A DNA stretch of 64,000 nt from positions 1-64,000 of the forward strand of contig NZ_SORX01000006.1 in assembly GCF_004405125.1 (NCBI RefSeq), in the 5' to 3' direction. Positions 26,730 to 35,418 of this stretch are shown here, one piece after another. Both the position numbers and the translations under genes were made by a program. Source of the stretch: Jeotgalibacillus salarius (lineage in GTDB: Bacteria; Bacillota; Bacilli; Bacillales; Jeotgalibacillaceae). The notes below the pieces were generated by a model. The model did not search any database. It was not told the origin of the DNA and saw nothing but the letters and a program-made list of their open reading frames with translations. How positions within the stretch are numbered: position 1 is the stretch's first letter; each line of letters begins with the position of its first letter.

Positions 26730-27059
26730 ATGAACAAAGATCGTGGCACAATTAAATGGACTTCCATGATGCTTCCCGAACATGTAAAGATGCTGAAGGA
26801 TTTTTATGAAGAAATTGAACAGGAAACCAAGCCTGAGCTTGATGAGCAAATGTTTGAAATGATTTTTCTCGGTATCCAGGAAGCGCTCGAATTCAGACAG
26901 GAAGTTGACCTGAAAGTATTCGAACATCACAAACGGGAAAGCGTAAAAGGAATCATTACGCTGGTCAATTATCAGCAGCGCTATATTTTGATGACGACAA
27001 CAGGTCATATGAAAAAAACCATCTCATTTGATCAGGTGATCGGTCTTGAAGTCGTATGA
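26730..27059 (+). CDS. YolD-like family protein, SOS-regulated
   Basis: 109 residues with the YolD pattern: N-terminal RGTIKWTSMMLPEHVKML, a helical acidic middle and KESVKGIITLVNYQQRYILM, ending in ISFDQVIGLEVV. YolD-like genes usually pair with a Y-family polymerase gene (uvrX or yqjW) and carry SOS boxes. Here the SOS box is present but no polymerase is adjacent. ATG is seven bases after a GGGGCGTGAAG region. Confidence 0.9.
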   Translation: MNKDRGTIKWTSMMLPEHVKMLKDFYEEIEQETKPELDEQMFEMIFLGIQEALEFRQEVDLKVFEHHKRESVKGIITLVNYQQRYILMTTTGHMKKTISFDQVIGLEVV

Positions 27060-27062
27060 TAA

Positions 27063-27093
27063 AAACCGGAATCGCCGCTTGACGATTCCGGTT
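27063..27093. terminator. Bidirectional terminator between yolD and the SCP2 gene
   Basis: Perfect 11-bp stem AACCGGAATCG/CGATTCCGGTT; A run on the left serves the minus-strand gene, weaker T's on the right. Confidence 0.85.
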
Positions 27094-27098
27094 AGTGA

Positions 27099-27419
27099 TT
27101 AAAATGTATACTCAGCAAGTAAAGATTCAAGTTTCAGTGCGTACCCCATCTTACCTTCAACCTTCAGCTTTCCAAACATGAATGCACCTGAAGCACTTAA
27201 GTCTCCTTCAACCATTTTCACTAAATCTTTTTCGCTCAGCTTCAATGTACAATTCGGCTCAGCTGCCCCCGCTTCTTCAATAGAGGCCGCACCATGCTTC
27301 AGCACGAGCTGTTTAGCTTCCCCTTCCTTCAGCTGAAACTCATACCTGACATTTTCATTCTGAATCGGCTCCGGATTAGCGTTCATCACAGATGTAATTC
27401 TTGACCATATTTCTGACAA
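27099..27419 (-). CDS. SCP2 sterol-binding domain protein
   Basis: 106 residues forming one SCP2 fold, with VRYEFQLKEGEAKQLVLKHG, CTLKLSEKDLVKMVEGDLSASGAFMFGKLKVEGKMG and a final helix. SCP2 proteins bind hydrophobic ligands in a tunnel; the bacterial role is unclear. TTG 27419 was chosen because AAGGGGAG is seven bases upstream and the length then matches a single domain; the open frame extends to 27461. Confidence 0.85.
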   Translation of the reverse strand: MSEIWSRITSVMNANPEPIQNENVRYEFQLKEGEAKQLVLKHGAASIEEAGAAEPNCTLKLSEKDLVKMVEGDLSASGAFMFGKLKVEGKMGYALKLESLLAEYTF

Positions 27420-27514
27420 TGCAGATCTCCCCTTTATTCGAAAAATTGAATGACTATTCACTCATCTTATCATAACAACTTCATTTGGCAGAACAATTCC
27501 CCGATTAATATTTA

Positions 27515-27543
27515 CAAAAAACAGCCGCTTATCTCAGCGGCTG
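27515..27543 (-). terminator. Terminator of the M48-ankyrin gene
   Basis: Minus-strand stem CAGCCGCT/AGCGGCTG and a run of seven T's, just past the stop at 27555. Confidence 0.88.
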
Positions 27544-27554
27544 ATCCGTTGTAC

Positions 27555-28847
27555 TTATTGTTCAAGCCAATCGTAAAACTCTTCAACAGAAGATGCTCCA
27601 ACATATCCCATCGGCGTATCACCATACGGGTCAATCATTGATGGATCAGCTCCATACTCCACTAGTAAAGAAGCCAGCTCACGGTCATCATAACTGACTG
27701 CTGTCATTAGTGGTGTAGAATATTCATCCTGCGTATTAGGGTCTGCTTCTGCTTCGAGTAACAATGTAAGCATTTCAAAATCACCATTATATGCTGCATA
27801 CATGAGGGCAGTAGAACCTTCTGTATCAGTTTCTTCCAGATCTGCTCCTTCATTAATTAAAGAAGAGGCTAAATCAATATCCCCTGCGTTTACAGCATCC
27901 ATCAAGGGTGTGGCTCTAAAATCAACATCTTCATAAAACTCATCATCTGCTGCGCTCAATTCATCAGGGATCAGAGAAGCAAATACCAGGCCGGAAACCG
28001 TGATAGTGACGACCACTGCAACGTAAGCACCTGCAAGCCCTCCAAATAACAATCCAGCGCCTACAGCAATTCTTCCTGGCTGCTGACGATAAGTATAAGT
28101 CGTTGATGGATTCATAAAGCGTTCTACTGATAAAATTCTTTTCGGCAAAAGCGGATGAGTTGATAATACTTCACTGAGCCAAACTGCTCCATTGGACTCC
28201 AAATGAATCTGCTCAAGGTAAGCATCTTCATTCACTTCCAGGTACATCACTTTTCCAACACCTAAAAGTGTAAGTGCACGCTTGGCTGCATCAACGTTTT
28301 TAATCTGATAAGCAGCTTCTCTGTCACATGTATATTCACATGAACGGCTGTATGCCTGAGATAAAAAAGGGACAAATTGCGCCGGGAGAATCAAGATGTT
28401 TTTCCACACATGATTACGTTTAATATGAGCGAGCTCATGTGCAATAATAAAGTCGAGTTCTTCTTCACCTTTTTGTCTTGCAAGTTCAAATACCTCTGAA
28501 TACAGTACAATCATATTGCGTCCAAAAAACCTTGTAGCAAATGCGTTTAGCGCTCCTTCAGAGTGAATCACAAAGAAGTCAGGAACTTTTTTCAAGCCCA
28601 TCTCCTGAGATAAAATTGCTGCACGCTCGTATACATCATGAAATTGCCTTTCGCTGATTTTAACACCATTTCCCCGGATAGAGCCAAGCATTAAAGCATT
28701 CATAAATAGCACCACTGCAAATATAGCAAGAGCTATACCAATTCCAATAATCGAGACAGCTGCTGCAATGTACACAAGCACACTGAAAATAACAGCCAAT
28801 ATAAAATAGACTGTTTCTCGTTCTGATTTGATCCCCTGTTGATTCAA
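27555..28847 (-). CDS. M48-family metalloprotease fused to ankyrin repeats
   Basis: 430 residues. Two N-terminal spans (about 14-52) precede an M48 peptidase domain with zinc motif HELAH (137-141) and the downstream ligand Glu170 in SCEYTCDREAA. A Gly-rich hydrophobic segment (about 262-295) is followed by three to four ankyrin repeats (about 310-425: TPLMDAVNAGDIDLASSLI, STALMYAAYNGDFEMLTLLL, TPLMTAVSYDDRELASLLV). HtpX/Ste24-like membrane proteases normally lack ankyrins, so the repeats may dock a partner or regulate access. TTG 28847 follows AGGAGGAAAG. Confidence 0.88.
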   Translation of the reverse strand: MNQQGIKSERETVYFILAVIFSVLVYIAAAVSIIGIGIALAIFAVVLFMNALMLGSIRGNGVKISERQFHDVYERAAILSQEMGLKKVPDFFVIHSEGALNAFATRFFGRNMIVLYSEVFELARQKGEEELDFIIAHELAHIKRNHVWKNILILPAQFVPFLSQAYSRSCEYTCDREAAYQIKNVDAAKRALTLLGVGKVMYLEVNEDAYLEQIHLESNGAVWLSEVLSTHPLLPKRILSVERFMNPSTTYTYRQQPGRIAVGAGLLFGGLAGAYVAVVVTITVSGLVFASLIPDELSAADDEFYEDVDFRATPLMDAVNAGDIDLASSLINEGADLEETDTEGSTALMYAAYNGDFEMLTLLLEAEADPNTQDEYSTPLMTAVSYDDRELASLLVEYGADPSMIDPYGDTPMGYVGASSVEEFYDWLEQ

Positions 28848-29035
28848 TTATCTTTCCTCCTGATGTTAACTGATTTTGTAAACTATTTCTAAATATTAGC
28901 GGATCGCTCAATAAAATACAATATGAAAATAGTTTTTTTAGATGAAGACTCATAGCTTGGGAGTTGAATACGAATGCAATTTCTATTTATGTTACGATAT
29001 GATTAACCAAATACTTTTGATAAGAGGATACTGAT

Positions 29036-29464
29036 ATGGAACAAATACGTACCAGAACTAAAAGAGTAACTAAAAAAGGTGTCGTTGGGATACAGAAGTA
29101 TGATATCCGAAAAAAAGACGATAAATATTATGTGTTTTTCAGCTCAAAATCGCAAAATAGCCACTATTACAGTGATGAAGAGCTGGCAGGTGAATACACT
29201 TCTCTTGATGAAGCTCAATCCTATCTCAAAGAACAGATGGGGGCATTTGATTCAAAACCACTTTCATTCAAACTGACGTGGAGTGTTATCAATCTGATTA
29301 TCTCCGTTATAGTCGGCTTTTTTGTTTATGAACTAAGCGAAGAATTACTTGCAGCAGGAGCAATGGCAGAGGGCACCGCCCAGACAGCAGGAATGATGAT
29401 CGGGGTCGTAGTCACCTTTATTTCTTTAATTTTAATCAACCGTATTTTAAGCCGCTGGAGCTGA
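29036..29464 (+). CDS. Membrane protein with basic N-terminal domain, unknown
   Basis: 142 residues. A soluble first half (to about 78) contains the YDIRKKDDKYYVFFSSKS and SLDEAQSYLKEQ segments, resembling small substrate- or peptide-binding beta-alpha folds without a clear family, then two membrane spans (about 82-102 and 113-135). ATG follows AAGAGGAT. It diverges from the M48-ankyrin gene and precedes the fic locus. Confidence 0.65.
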   Translation: MEQIRTRTKRVTKKGVVGIQKYDIRKKDDKYYVFFSSKSQNSHYYSDEELAGEYTSLDEAQSYLKEQMGAFDSKPLSFKLTWSVINLIISVIVGFFVYELSEELLAAGAMAEGTAQTAGMMIGVVVTFISLILINRILSRWS

Positions 29465-29539
29465 TGAAACTCCTAATAATCCCTACATTTCATGATATAA
29501 TAGCAGTATAGGAACTCTTTTAAAGGTGGGAATCGCTGA

Positions 29540-29707
29540 ATGAAAGATGTTAAAATCGAGTCACCGGAGTTTAAACGAATTATGAAAAATCTGCACTTAG
29601 AAAACTTGTCATTAAACGAGAGACTGCAGGAGAAAGTGCTGGAGATTGTGAATGCAGATAAGCCGATCACACCTTCAGTCATTAAGGATCTGTTAGCACG
29701 TGGATAA
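29540..29707 (+). CDS. 55-residue putative Fic antitoxin
   Basis: Short gene starting ATG 29540 after AAAGGTGGG. The protein is helical and charged (MKDVKIESPEFKRIM start; LSLNERLQEKVLEIVNADK; SVIKDLLARG end). It overlaps the fic start by 8 bases (GTGGATAA). Class I Fic toxins are held by a small separate protein encoded just upstream, as VbhA is for VbhT; position, size and overlap fit. The exact inhibitory motif [ST]xxxE[GN] is not present; the nearest is SLNER, so the mechanism may differ. Confidence 0.75.
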   Translation: MKDVKIESPEFKRIMKNLHLENLSLNERLQEKVLEIVNADKPITPSVIKDLLARG

Positions 29708-30287
29708 GTATGTCAGCAGTGAAAATGATGATTTCCTGCTGAAGTACAATCTGCTTGGCGTGAAGGATGAAGATTCACTGATGGAAGCTGAAGCACTTAC
29801 TTTTTCACTGCGTGCTGCAGAGTTTGTCAGAAAGCAATATAAAGTTTCTTCATTTGATATCCAGAGTTTTAAAGATCTGCACCGTCATTTTTTTCAGGAC
29901 ATCTACCCTTTTGCCGGTCAGTTTCGCACTGTTCAGCTGATGAAGGGCAACACTCGTTTTTGTCAGGCTCAGTTTATAGACAGCTATGCCCGGGAAATCT
30001 TCCAGGCGCTTTCTGCTGAACAGCAGTGGCAGACGCTGGATGAGGCCGCTAAAAGGCTGGCTTATTTTAAATCAGAACTGAACATGCTCCATCCTTTCCG
30101 GGAAGGAAACGGCCGGACGATTCGTTCGTTTCTTCATGAATTTGCCCGCTCCAGAGGAATCGAATGGCAGTATGACCAGCTTGACCGAACTGATTATATT
30201 AATGCCATGATTCGGGCTGTCACCGATCCAACTGATCTGAAAAAACTTTTTAGACAGACAATCAGTTTCACAGAAAAGCCCGTTTAA
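29700..30287 (+). CDS. Fic-family protein (predicted AMP-transferase toxin)
   Basis: 195 residues with the Fic core. The catalytic motif HPFREGNGRT (His131 to Arg139) followed by IR is canonical for adenylylation of target hydroxyls, and YPFAGQFRTVQLMKGNTRFC provides the flap region. No inhibitory helix is visible at either end, consistent with class I Fic proteins controlled by a separate antitoxin. GTG 29700 overlaps the stop of the 55-residue gene. Targets are unknown. Confidence 0.9.
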   Translation: MDKYVSSENDDFLLKYNLLGVKDEDSLMEAEALTFSLRAAEFVRKQYKVSSFDIQSFKDLHRHFFQDIYPFAGQFRTVQLMKGNTRFCQAQFIDSYAREIFQALSAEQQWQTLDEAAKRLAYFKSELNMLHPFREGNGRTIRSFLHEFARSRGIEWQYDQLDRTDYINAMIRAVTDPTDLKKLFRQTISFTEKPV

Positions 30288-30320
30288 AAAACGTTCAGCG
30301 AATTGAGCTGAACGTTTTTT
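30286..30320. terminator. Bidirectional terminator between fic and the kinase gene
   Basis: Perfect 14-bp stem AAAAAACGTTCAGC/GCTGAACGTTTTTT with an 8-base loop. Confidence 0.9.
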
Positions 30321-30322
30321 AT

Positions 30323-31777
30323 TTAATACGGGAGTACCAATTCAACGACTGTTCCTGCCCCTACGATGCTGGAGATTTTCATTTCTCCATGATGCAGTTT
30401 CATAATGTTGTGACACATCGGAATTCCAAGACCATTCCCGGTTTGTTTCGTTGTAAAAAAAGGCGTATCGATCTTCTGAAGTATTTCTTCAGGCATTCCG
30501 TCTCCATCATCCTTAATCACAATTGACATTTCTTTTTCTTTATAGCGATAGGAAATGTGAATGTGTCCTCCCTGTCTCATTGCTTCGATTGCATTTTTCA
30601 ACACATTCATCACGACTTGTTTCATCTGATTACTTTCACATAACACTTCAGCTGAAGGACTATTCCCATCGCAGCTCAAATTGATATTTTTCAATGCAAG
30701 TTCGGGCTGAAGGAAAATACATATACTGCGAACGAGCTCCTCAATTTTCACAAGCTTCATTTCTACTTTTTGAGGTTTCGCAAGCATCATTAACTCGTTC
30801 ACCGTGTATTCAATCCGGTCAATCTCTGATTTAAGTACTGAAATATAAGCTTTTTTATCTTTCTCAGTTTCTCTTTCTTCTAATAAAGCAGTGAAACCCT
30901 TTAGAGAAGTAAGCGGATTTCTGATTTCATGGGCAATCCCTGCAGCAAGTTCACCCAATACTGAAAGTTTTTCTGAGCGTAGAGCAAGCTGCTCAGCATT
31001 TTTCATCTGAGTGATATCATTGCTCACAAAGATATACCGGTGAGCATTTTCACCGTAATCAATAAAGGGAAAAATACGCGTGTTTGTCCAACGGGCTTCT
31101 CCATCTATCGTTTGAGTTTGTACTTCACCTGACCAAATATCTCCACTTCGGACAGTTTGCCACATTTCTTCATAAAAGCAGTCAGGATGACACCTGGCAT
31201 TCAGCACGTCAAGGCTCTTTCCGATAATATCAGATGCACGGCAATTCATCAGTGTTTCAAACTGTTCATTCGCATACAGAATATGCCTGTCATGATCAAT
31301 GATCGTTACAATTGATGACTGATTTAAAACATGCTTTAAATAATTTAGTTCGTTCACTGAAAGCTCCAGCTGTTTCTCAGTCGCTTTCAGTTTTTTTTCA
31401 ATTTTAATGCGATCCGAAATATCGTTTTTATAGGTGAAGTAACGGGCCGGTTTGCCTTCTTCATCCAGGAGAGGAACAATCGTTGAATGCACCCAGTAAA
31501 GCGTTCCGTCTTTTTTTCTGTTCAGCACTTCTCCTTGCCAGATATCACCTGATCGAACTTTTTTAAAAGCTTCTGAAACCTGGTCTTCAAAACCTGAATC
31601 AGGAAGAAGCATAGAAAAATGCTGGTCAATCAATTCTTCAGACGAAAATTGTGTTTTTCTGCAGAAATTATCATTCACATATTCAAAGTGTCCATTAAGA
31701 TCTATAAATGCGATGACTAAGTTATGGTCGACAGCTGTGAGAATATTTTCAATTTCTAAAGAATTAGAGTAGGGCAT
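30323..31777 (-). CDS. Cytoplasmic PAS-PAS sensor histidine kinase
   Basis: 484 residues, no membrane span. Two PAS domains (about 10-125 and 140-260, the first with the RKKDGTLYWVHSTIVPLLDEEGKPARYFTYKNDIS pattern split over several strands), then a HisKA domain with His283 in AHEIRNPLTS and a HATPase domain with N box NVLKNAIEAM, DDGDGMP and TGNGLGIPMC. It resembles the KinA/KinE-type phosphorelay kinases of Bacillus; no response regulator is adjacent, which fits an orphan sporulation-type kinase. ATG follows AAAGGAACG. Confidence 0.92.
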   Translation of the reverse strand: MPYSNSLEIENILTAVDHNLVIAFIDLNGHFEYVNDNFCRKTQFSSEELIDQHFSMLLPDSGFEDQVSEAFKKVRSGDIWQGEVLNRKKDGTLYWVHSTIVPLLDEEGKPARYFTYKNDISDRIKIEKKLKATEKQLELSVNELNYLKHVLNQSSIVTIIDHDRHILYANEQFETLMNCRASDIIGKSLDVLNARCHPDCFYEEMWQTVRSGDIWSGEVQTQTIDGEARWTNTRIFPFIDYGENAHRYIFVSNDITQMKNAEQLALRSEKLSVLGELAAGIAHEIRNPLTSLKGFTALLEERETEKDKKAYISVLKSEIDRIEYTVNELMMLAKPQKVEMKLVKIEELVRSICIFLQPELALKNINLSCDGNSPSAEVLCESNQMKQVVMNVLKNAIEAMRQGGHIHISYRYKEKEMSIVIKDDGDGMPEEILQKIDTPFFTTKQTGNGLGIPMCHNIMKLHHGEMKISSIVGAGTVVELVLPY

Positions 31778-31909
31778 AGATTCGTTCCTTTTTTTGTAAT
31801 TATCATACTCTTAATAGGTATAATTGAAAAGGGTTATTTGGAAATTTTTTTATAGGAATATTACTAAAATGCTCCGGATCCCACGTATACAGTGAAAAAC
31901 ATTTATTTT

Positions 31910-32404
31910 TTATCTATCTTTTAAATTCCTTGTAGATTCGCCAACTCTCAATCTCTTTGTTAGAACGAGTCCAATCAAGGCGCCACTAATACTAGACAAA
32001 AGAAATCCTGGCATGAAAAAGAAAACTGCTGCTTCAGTTCCCATTAAAATTGCTGCATACGGAACTGCAATCAATGATGCCAGAAGACCTGTACCGATGA
32101 TTTCTCCAATTGCCCCCAGCCAGACACGACCGTAAGCTGCATAAAAGATGCCAGCCAAACCGGCTCCAATCATCCCTCCAGGAAATGCAAGAAGCGATCC
32201 GGTCCCGGTCACTATGCGAACAAAACCAGTCATGAAGGCAATCACGATCGCAGGTCCCGGACCGAATAAGACTGCCGCTACAACATTTATCGCATGCTGA
32301 ACAGGGTAAGCTCTGGCAACACCTGCCGGGAACGAAACAAACGCTGATCCGGCAACAGCAATGGCTACTAACATTGCCATTAAAACAAGTTTTTTAGTAT
32401 TCAT
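31910..32404 (-). CDS. thiW: ThiW, predicted thiazole uptake S component (ECF type)
   Basis: 164 residues with about five membrane spans; Ala/Gly-rich spans and the loop SFPAGVARAYPVQHAINVVA match ThiW of Firmicute thiamin operons, thought to import the thiazole precursor with a shared ECF energy module. ATG 32404 overlaps the thiE stop. Last gene of the tenA-thiW operon; no clear terminator follows within 130 bases. Confidence 0.9.
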   Translation of the reverse strand: MNTKKLVLMAMLVAIAVAGSAFVSFPAGVARAYPVQHAINVVAAVLFGPGPAIVIAFMTGFVRIVTGTGSLLAFPGGMIGAGLAGIFYAAYGRVWLGAIGEIIGTGLLASLIAVPYAAILMGTEAAVFFFMPGFLLSSISGALIGLVLTKRLRVGESTRNLKDR

Positions 32405-33045
32405 TACTCCACACCCGTACAAGAAATCTTCAAACGCCTTATTTCTTCAGCAATATTTTCTGCATCAACAATTGCAGAAATAACTGCAATTCCTGCCGCT
32501 CCAGCCTCCCATACTGGACCTGCGTTATAAGATGTGATGCCTCCTATCCCGATAACCTGCGCAACAGGAAACCGCTTTTTCACTTCCTCAATTTTCGTAA
32601 CGCCAGAAGGTTTCTTTGCATCTGATTTACTGTTAGTTCCGTATACCGGACCCATACCCAGGTAATCTGCTCCATCTTCCAAAGCTCTTTTTGCTTCTTC
32701 AACTGAATGTACCGAAACACCAAGCGTCATCCCTTTTCCAATGTACGCTCTCACAGATGCTGCAGATAAATCTTCCTGTCCCACGTGAATACCATCTGCT
32801 TGAATGTCGTGGGCAAGATCAACATCATCATTTACGATGAAAGGAACATTGTGTAACCGGCATAATGACTGACATTTTAGTGCGAACTCTTTTAGCTCAC
32901 GTCCCACGAGTGCATTGGATCCTTTTTCTCTTAACTGAAAATAATTAATCCCTCCTTTTAATGCTTCTTCCAAAAGTTTGAGAGGGTCCCGGTTGACTGC
33001 GTTTTGTGTCCCTAGAATAAAGTATATGGAAGGTTTACTGTACAT
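32404..33045 (-). CDS. thiE: Thiamin-phosphate synthase
   Basis: Joins HMP-pyrophosphate and thiazole phosphate. 213 residues in a TIM barrel with INYFQLREKGS, FIVNDDVDLA, ADGIHVGQEDL, LGVSVHSVEEA and the C-terminal VIGIGGITSYNA. ATG 33045 (AAGGAG ten bases upstream) starts inside the end of thiD, an 11-base overlap; the longer frame to 33114 is within thiD coding sequence and is not used. Confidence 0.95.
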   Translation of the reverse strand: MYSKPSIYFILGTQNAVNRDPLKLLEEALKGGINYFQLREKGSNALVGRELKEFALKCQSLCRLHNVPFIVNDDVDLAHDIQADGIHVGQEDLSAASVRAYIGKGMTLGVSVHSVEEAKRALEDGADYLGMGPVYGTNSKSDAKKPSGVTKIEEVKKRFPVAQVIGIGGITSYNAGPVWEAGAAGIAVISAIVDAENIAEEIRRLKISCTGVE

Positions 33046-33859
33046 ATTGAATCGACTCCTTTGAAGAATTACTCCGATAGGCCGCATGATTTGTCGGTCC
33101 ATGCCCTGCGCCAATATTCAAAGGATTCGTTATAGCGGCGTGAACAAACTGCTTTGCGATGAAAAATGCTTCTTCGATTGACTTACCTTTAGCAAATTCT
33201 GCTGCAAGCGCAGCTGAAAATGTACATCCCGTTCCATGTGTCTGATTAGTTTTTTTTCGCGGAGCCCTCAGGATCAACATCCTGCCATGCCGATCTAGAT
33301 AAAAATCTTCAGCAAAATCAGACTCTTTTCCATGGCCGCCTTTTATCAGTATTCCTCTTACACCGGTTGAAAGGATTGCTTTTGCAGCTTCCATTCTTGA
33401 CTCTTCATCGTGAATCCTGATATTACTTAGTGCCTCTGCTTCCGGAATATTGGGTGTGACAACTGCTGCAAGTGGTAAAAGATCCATGATCAACGCTTCC
33501 GAGGCTTCCTCCTTTAACAGACTGGCACCCCCTTTAGCAATCATGACAGGATCTACAATCAGATTCTGCCAGTTGTAATGTTTAATATATTTCGCCACTA
33601 ACTCGATCGTCTCAGCATCAAATAACATACCTGTTTTCAAAGCCGCTATCTCAAAATCCTCACCGATTGCTTCCAGCTGTTTTTGAATATTATTGAGAGG
33701 CACAGGTGCAACATCGGTCACGCCAAGCGTATTTTGTGCCGTCACTGCCGTAATAACTGAGGTTCCAAATACACTCAGTTCCTGAAACGTTTTGATATCT
33801 GCCTGAATACCCGCTCCGCCCCCGGAATCAGACCCTGCAATTGTCAGTACTTGTTTCAA
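33035..33859 (-). CDS. thiD: HMP / HMP-phosphate kinase
   Basis: Phosphorylates hydroxymethylpyrimidine twice. 274 residues of the ribokinase fold: LTIAGSDSGGGAGIQADIKTF at the N-terminus (split in use), ALKTGML, VVDPVM-like IVDPVMIAKGG, and the anion hole and catalytic Asp region HGTGCTFSAALAAEFAKG. TTG 33859 follows AGGAGGTAAA and overlaps the thiM stop. Confidence 0.95.
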   Translation of the reverse strand: MKQVLTIAGSDSGGGAGIQADIKTFQELSVFGTSVITAVTAQNTLGVTDVAPVPLNNIQKQLEAIGEDFEIAALKTGMLFDAETIELVAKYIKHYNWQNLIVDPVMIAKGGASLLKEEASEALIMDLLPLAAVVTPNIPEAEALSNIRIHDEESRMEAAKAILSTGVRGILIKGGHGKESDFAEDFYLDRHGRMLILRAPRKKTNQTHGTGCTFSAALAAEFAKGKSIEEAFFIAKQFVHAAITNPLNIGAGHGPTNHAAYRSNSSKESIQYVQ

Positions 33860-34623
33860 TTCAATTTACCTCCTTTGTGCAGATCGCTTTCAGCCAATGA
33901 AAAAAGCGTATCTATAAAAGCAGTTTTAAAACTTCCTGGACCCAGTGAAACTTTCGCAGCTCTTTCACCAGCCTCTCCATAAAACTGCATGGCTTTTGCA
34001 ACCGCATCTGCTGATTCTTCAACTGTCAGGAAAGCTGCTGTTACACTACTAAGCAAACACCCCATACCAGTAACAGACGACATGATAGCATGTCCAGATT
34101 TAATTTCATGGACAACTTTACCATTCGTTATGACATCTGTTGCTCCTGTAACAGCAACGATCAACTTAAACTTTTTCGCAGCCTGTACAGCAAGGTCAGA
34201 AATATCAGCGTCCCCTTCACCTGCGTCCACTCCTTTAGCAGCCCAGTCTTTTCGCATAATGGCTGCAAACTCACCGGTATTGCATCGCAAAGCGGAAATC
34301 TTTACTTCATTTAATATTTGCTCAATGACTGACAAACGATAACGCGTTGCACCGGCACCTACCGGATCAAGCACAATCGGAATGCCTTTTTGATTAGCTG
34401 CCTTTCCTGCAAGTATCATGCTTTTAACGGATCGCTGATTCAAAGTACCAATATTCAATGACAGTGCATCAGCAATTGATGCCAATTCTTCTACCTCTTC
34501 AACCTCATCACCCATCACCGGAGATGCACCGAGCGACAGCAACCCGTTTGCCTGAAAATTTGCGACAACGTAATTCGTTATACAGTGGATCAGTGGTTTC
34601 TTTTTTCTCACTTCATTAATCAT
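33856..34623 (-). CDS. thiM: Hydroxyethylthiazole kinase
   Basis: Phosphorylates the thiazole alcohol for salvage. 255 residues with PLIHCITNYVVANFQANGLL, GASPVMGDEVEE, VLDPVGAGATRYR and the catalytic GMGCLLSSVTAAFL (Cys in the usual active-site position). ATG 34623 overlaps the tenA stop by 8 bases and follows AAGGAAGGTG. Confidence 0.95.
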   Translation of the reverse strand: MINEVRKKKPLIHCITNYVVANFQANGLLSLGASPVMGDEVEEVEELASIADALSLNIGTLNQRSVKSMILAGKAANQKGIPIVLDPVGAGATRYRLSVIEQILNEVKISALRCNTGEFAAIMRKDWAAKGVDAGEGDADISDLAVQAAKKFKLIVAVTGATDVITNGKVVHEIKSGHAIMSSVTGMGCLLSSVTAAFLTVEESADAVAKAMQFYGEAGERAAKVSLGPGSFKTAFIDTLFSLAESDLHKGGKLN

Positions 34624-35302
34624 GAGCGGCACCTTCCTTTTTGTTAATTGTCCAAAACTCCATCGTCCAAGCTTGTTCCCAGAAATTCCATTCATAATAA
34701 CTGCTTCTTCTAAAGTGGTTTTTCAACTCCTTGATCCGTTCAGCAGGAAGTTCTTCTGCTAACTGATTCATTCTGTTAATCTGCTCTTCTACAAGTTCAC
34801 CAAACCATTCTGAACCATAGGTTTGAATCCATTTCTGATAGATTGGCTGATCAGGTTTCGCTTCTTTTAATCGTTCGCCAATCTCATAGTAAAGCCAGTA
34901 GCACGGCAAGATTGCAGCAAGTAAATCTGCAAGCTCCCCTTCTGCCGACCGGTACATATGTGAAACGTAAGCGTACGCTGAAGGGGAAGGTTCAAATGCT
35001 GCCCAGTCTTCCTGAGTTACGCCGAGCAGATCCATAAAGGATTCGTGGAGCGCCATTTCTGCCGCACAGGTCTGTTCTGAATGATGCGCAAAGCTCCTTG
35101 TCGTCTTCAGGTCTTTAGCTTTTACAGCGCCAATTGCCTGCACTTTTGCAAAATGCTCCAAATAATACGCATCCTGCATGACATAAAACTTAAATGTGTC
35201 TATCGGTAATGTTCCATCCGCAATTCCCTTTACAAAAGGGTGTTCAAAACTCTCTTCCCAAAGCTGATTACACTCCTGTCTTATTTCTCTGCAAAATGTC
35301 AT
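34616..35302 (-). CDS. tenA: TenA aminopyrimidine aminohydrolase
   Basis: Recovers HMP from degraded thiamin. 228 residues, all-helical, with FCREIRQECNQLWEESFEHPF, the active-site region AAILPCYWLYYEIG (catalytic Cys) and the C-terminal SSYYEWNFWEQAW with the acid residue. ATG 35302 follows GAAGGAGTGA. First gene of the thiamin salvage operon, directly behind a TPP riboswitch and terminator. Confidence 0.96.
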   Translation of the reverse strand: MTFCREIRQECNQLWEESFEHPFVKGIADGTLPIDTFKFYVMQDAYYLEHFAKVQAIGAVKAKDLKTTRSFAHHSEQTCAAEMALHESFMDLLGVTQEDWAAFEPSPSAYAYVSHMYRSAEGELADLLAAILPCYWLYYEIGERLKEAKPDQPIYQKWIQTYGSEWFGELVEEQINRMNQLAEELPAERIKELKNHFRRSSYYEWNFWEQAWTMEFWTINKKEGAAHD

Positions 35303-35357
35303 TTCACGTCACTCCTTCAAAAAATTTTTTAGCTTGGCTGAGAAAAAATTTCACCAA

Positions 35358-35394
35358 TAAAAAAACGCCGCTTCCCATATATGGAAAGCGGCGT
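35358..35394 (-). terminator. Expression-platform terminator of the tenA TPP riboswitch
   Basis: Minus-strand stem ACGCCGCTTTCCATATATGGGAAGCGGCGT-like hairpin (arms 35365-35377 and 35382-35394, one mismatch) and a run of seven T's, between aptamer and tenA. Confidence 0.92.
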
Positions 35395-35418
35395 ATACTA
35401 ATAGATTCACGCATACGG

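Noticed and set aside
33046-33114. Longer ThiE start
   Set aside because: Inside thiD coding sequence; the ATG at 33045 has AAGGAG and matches normal ThiE length.
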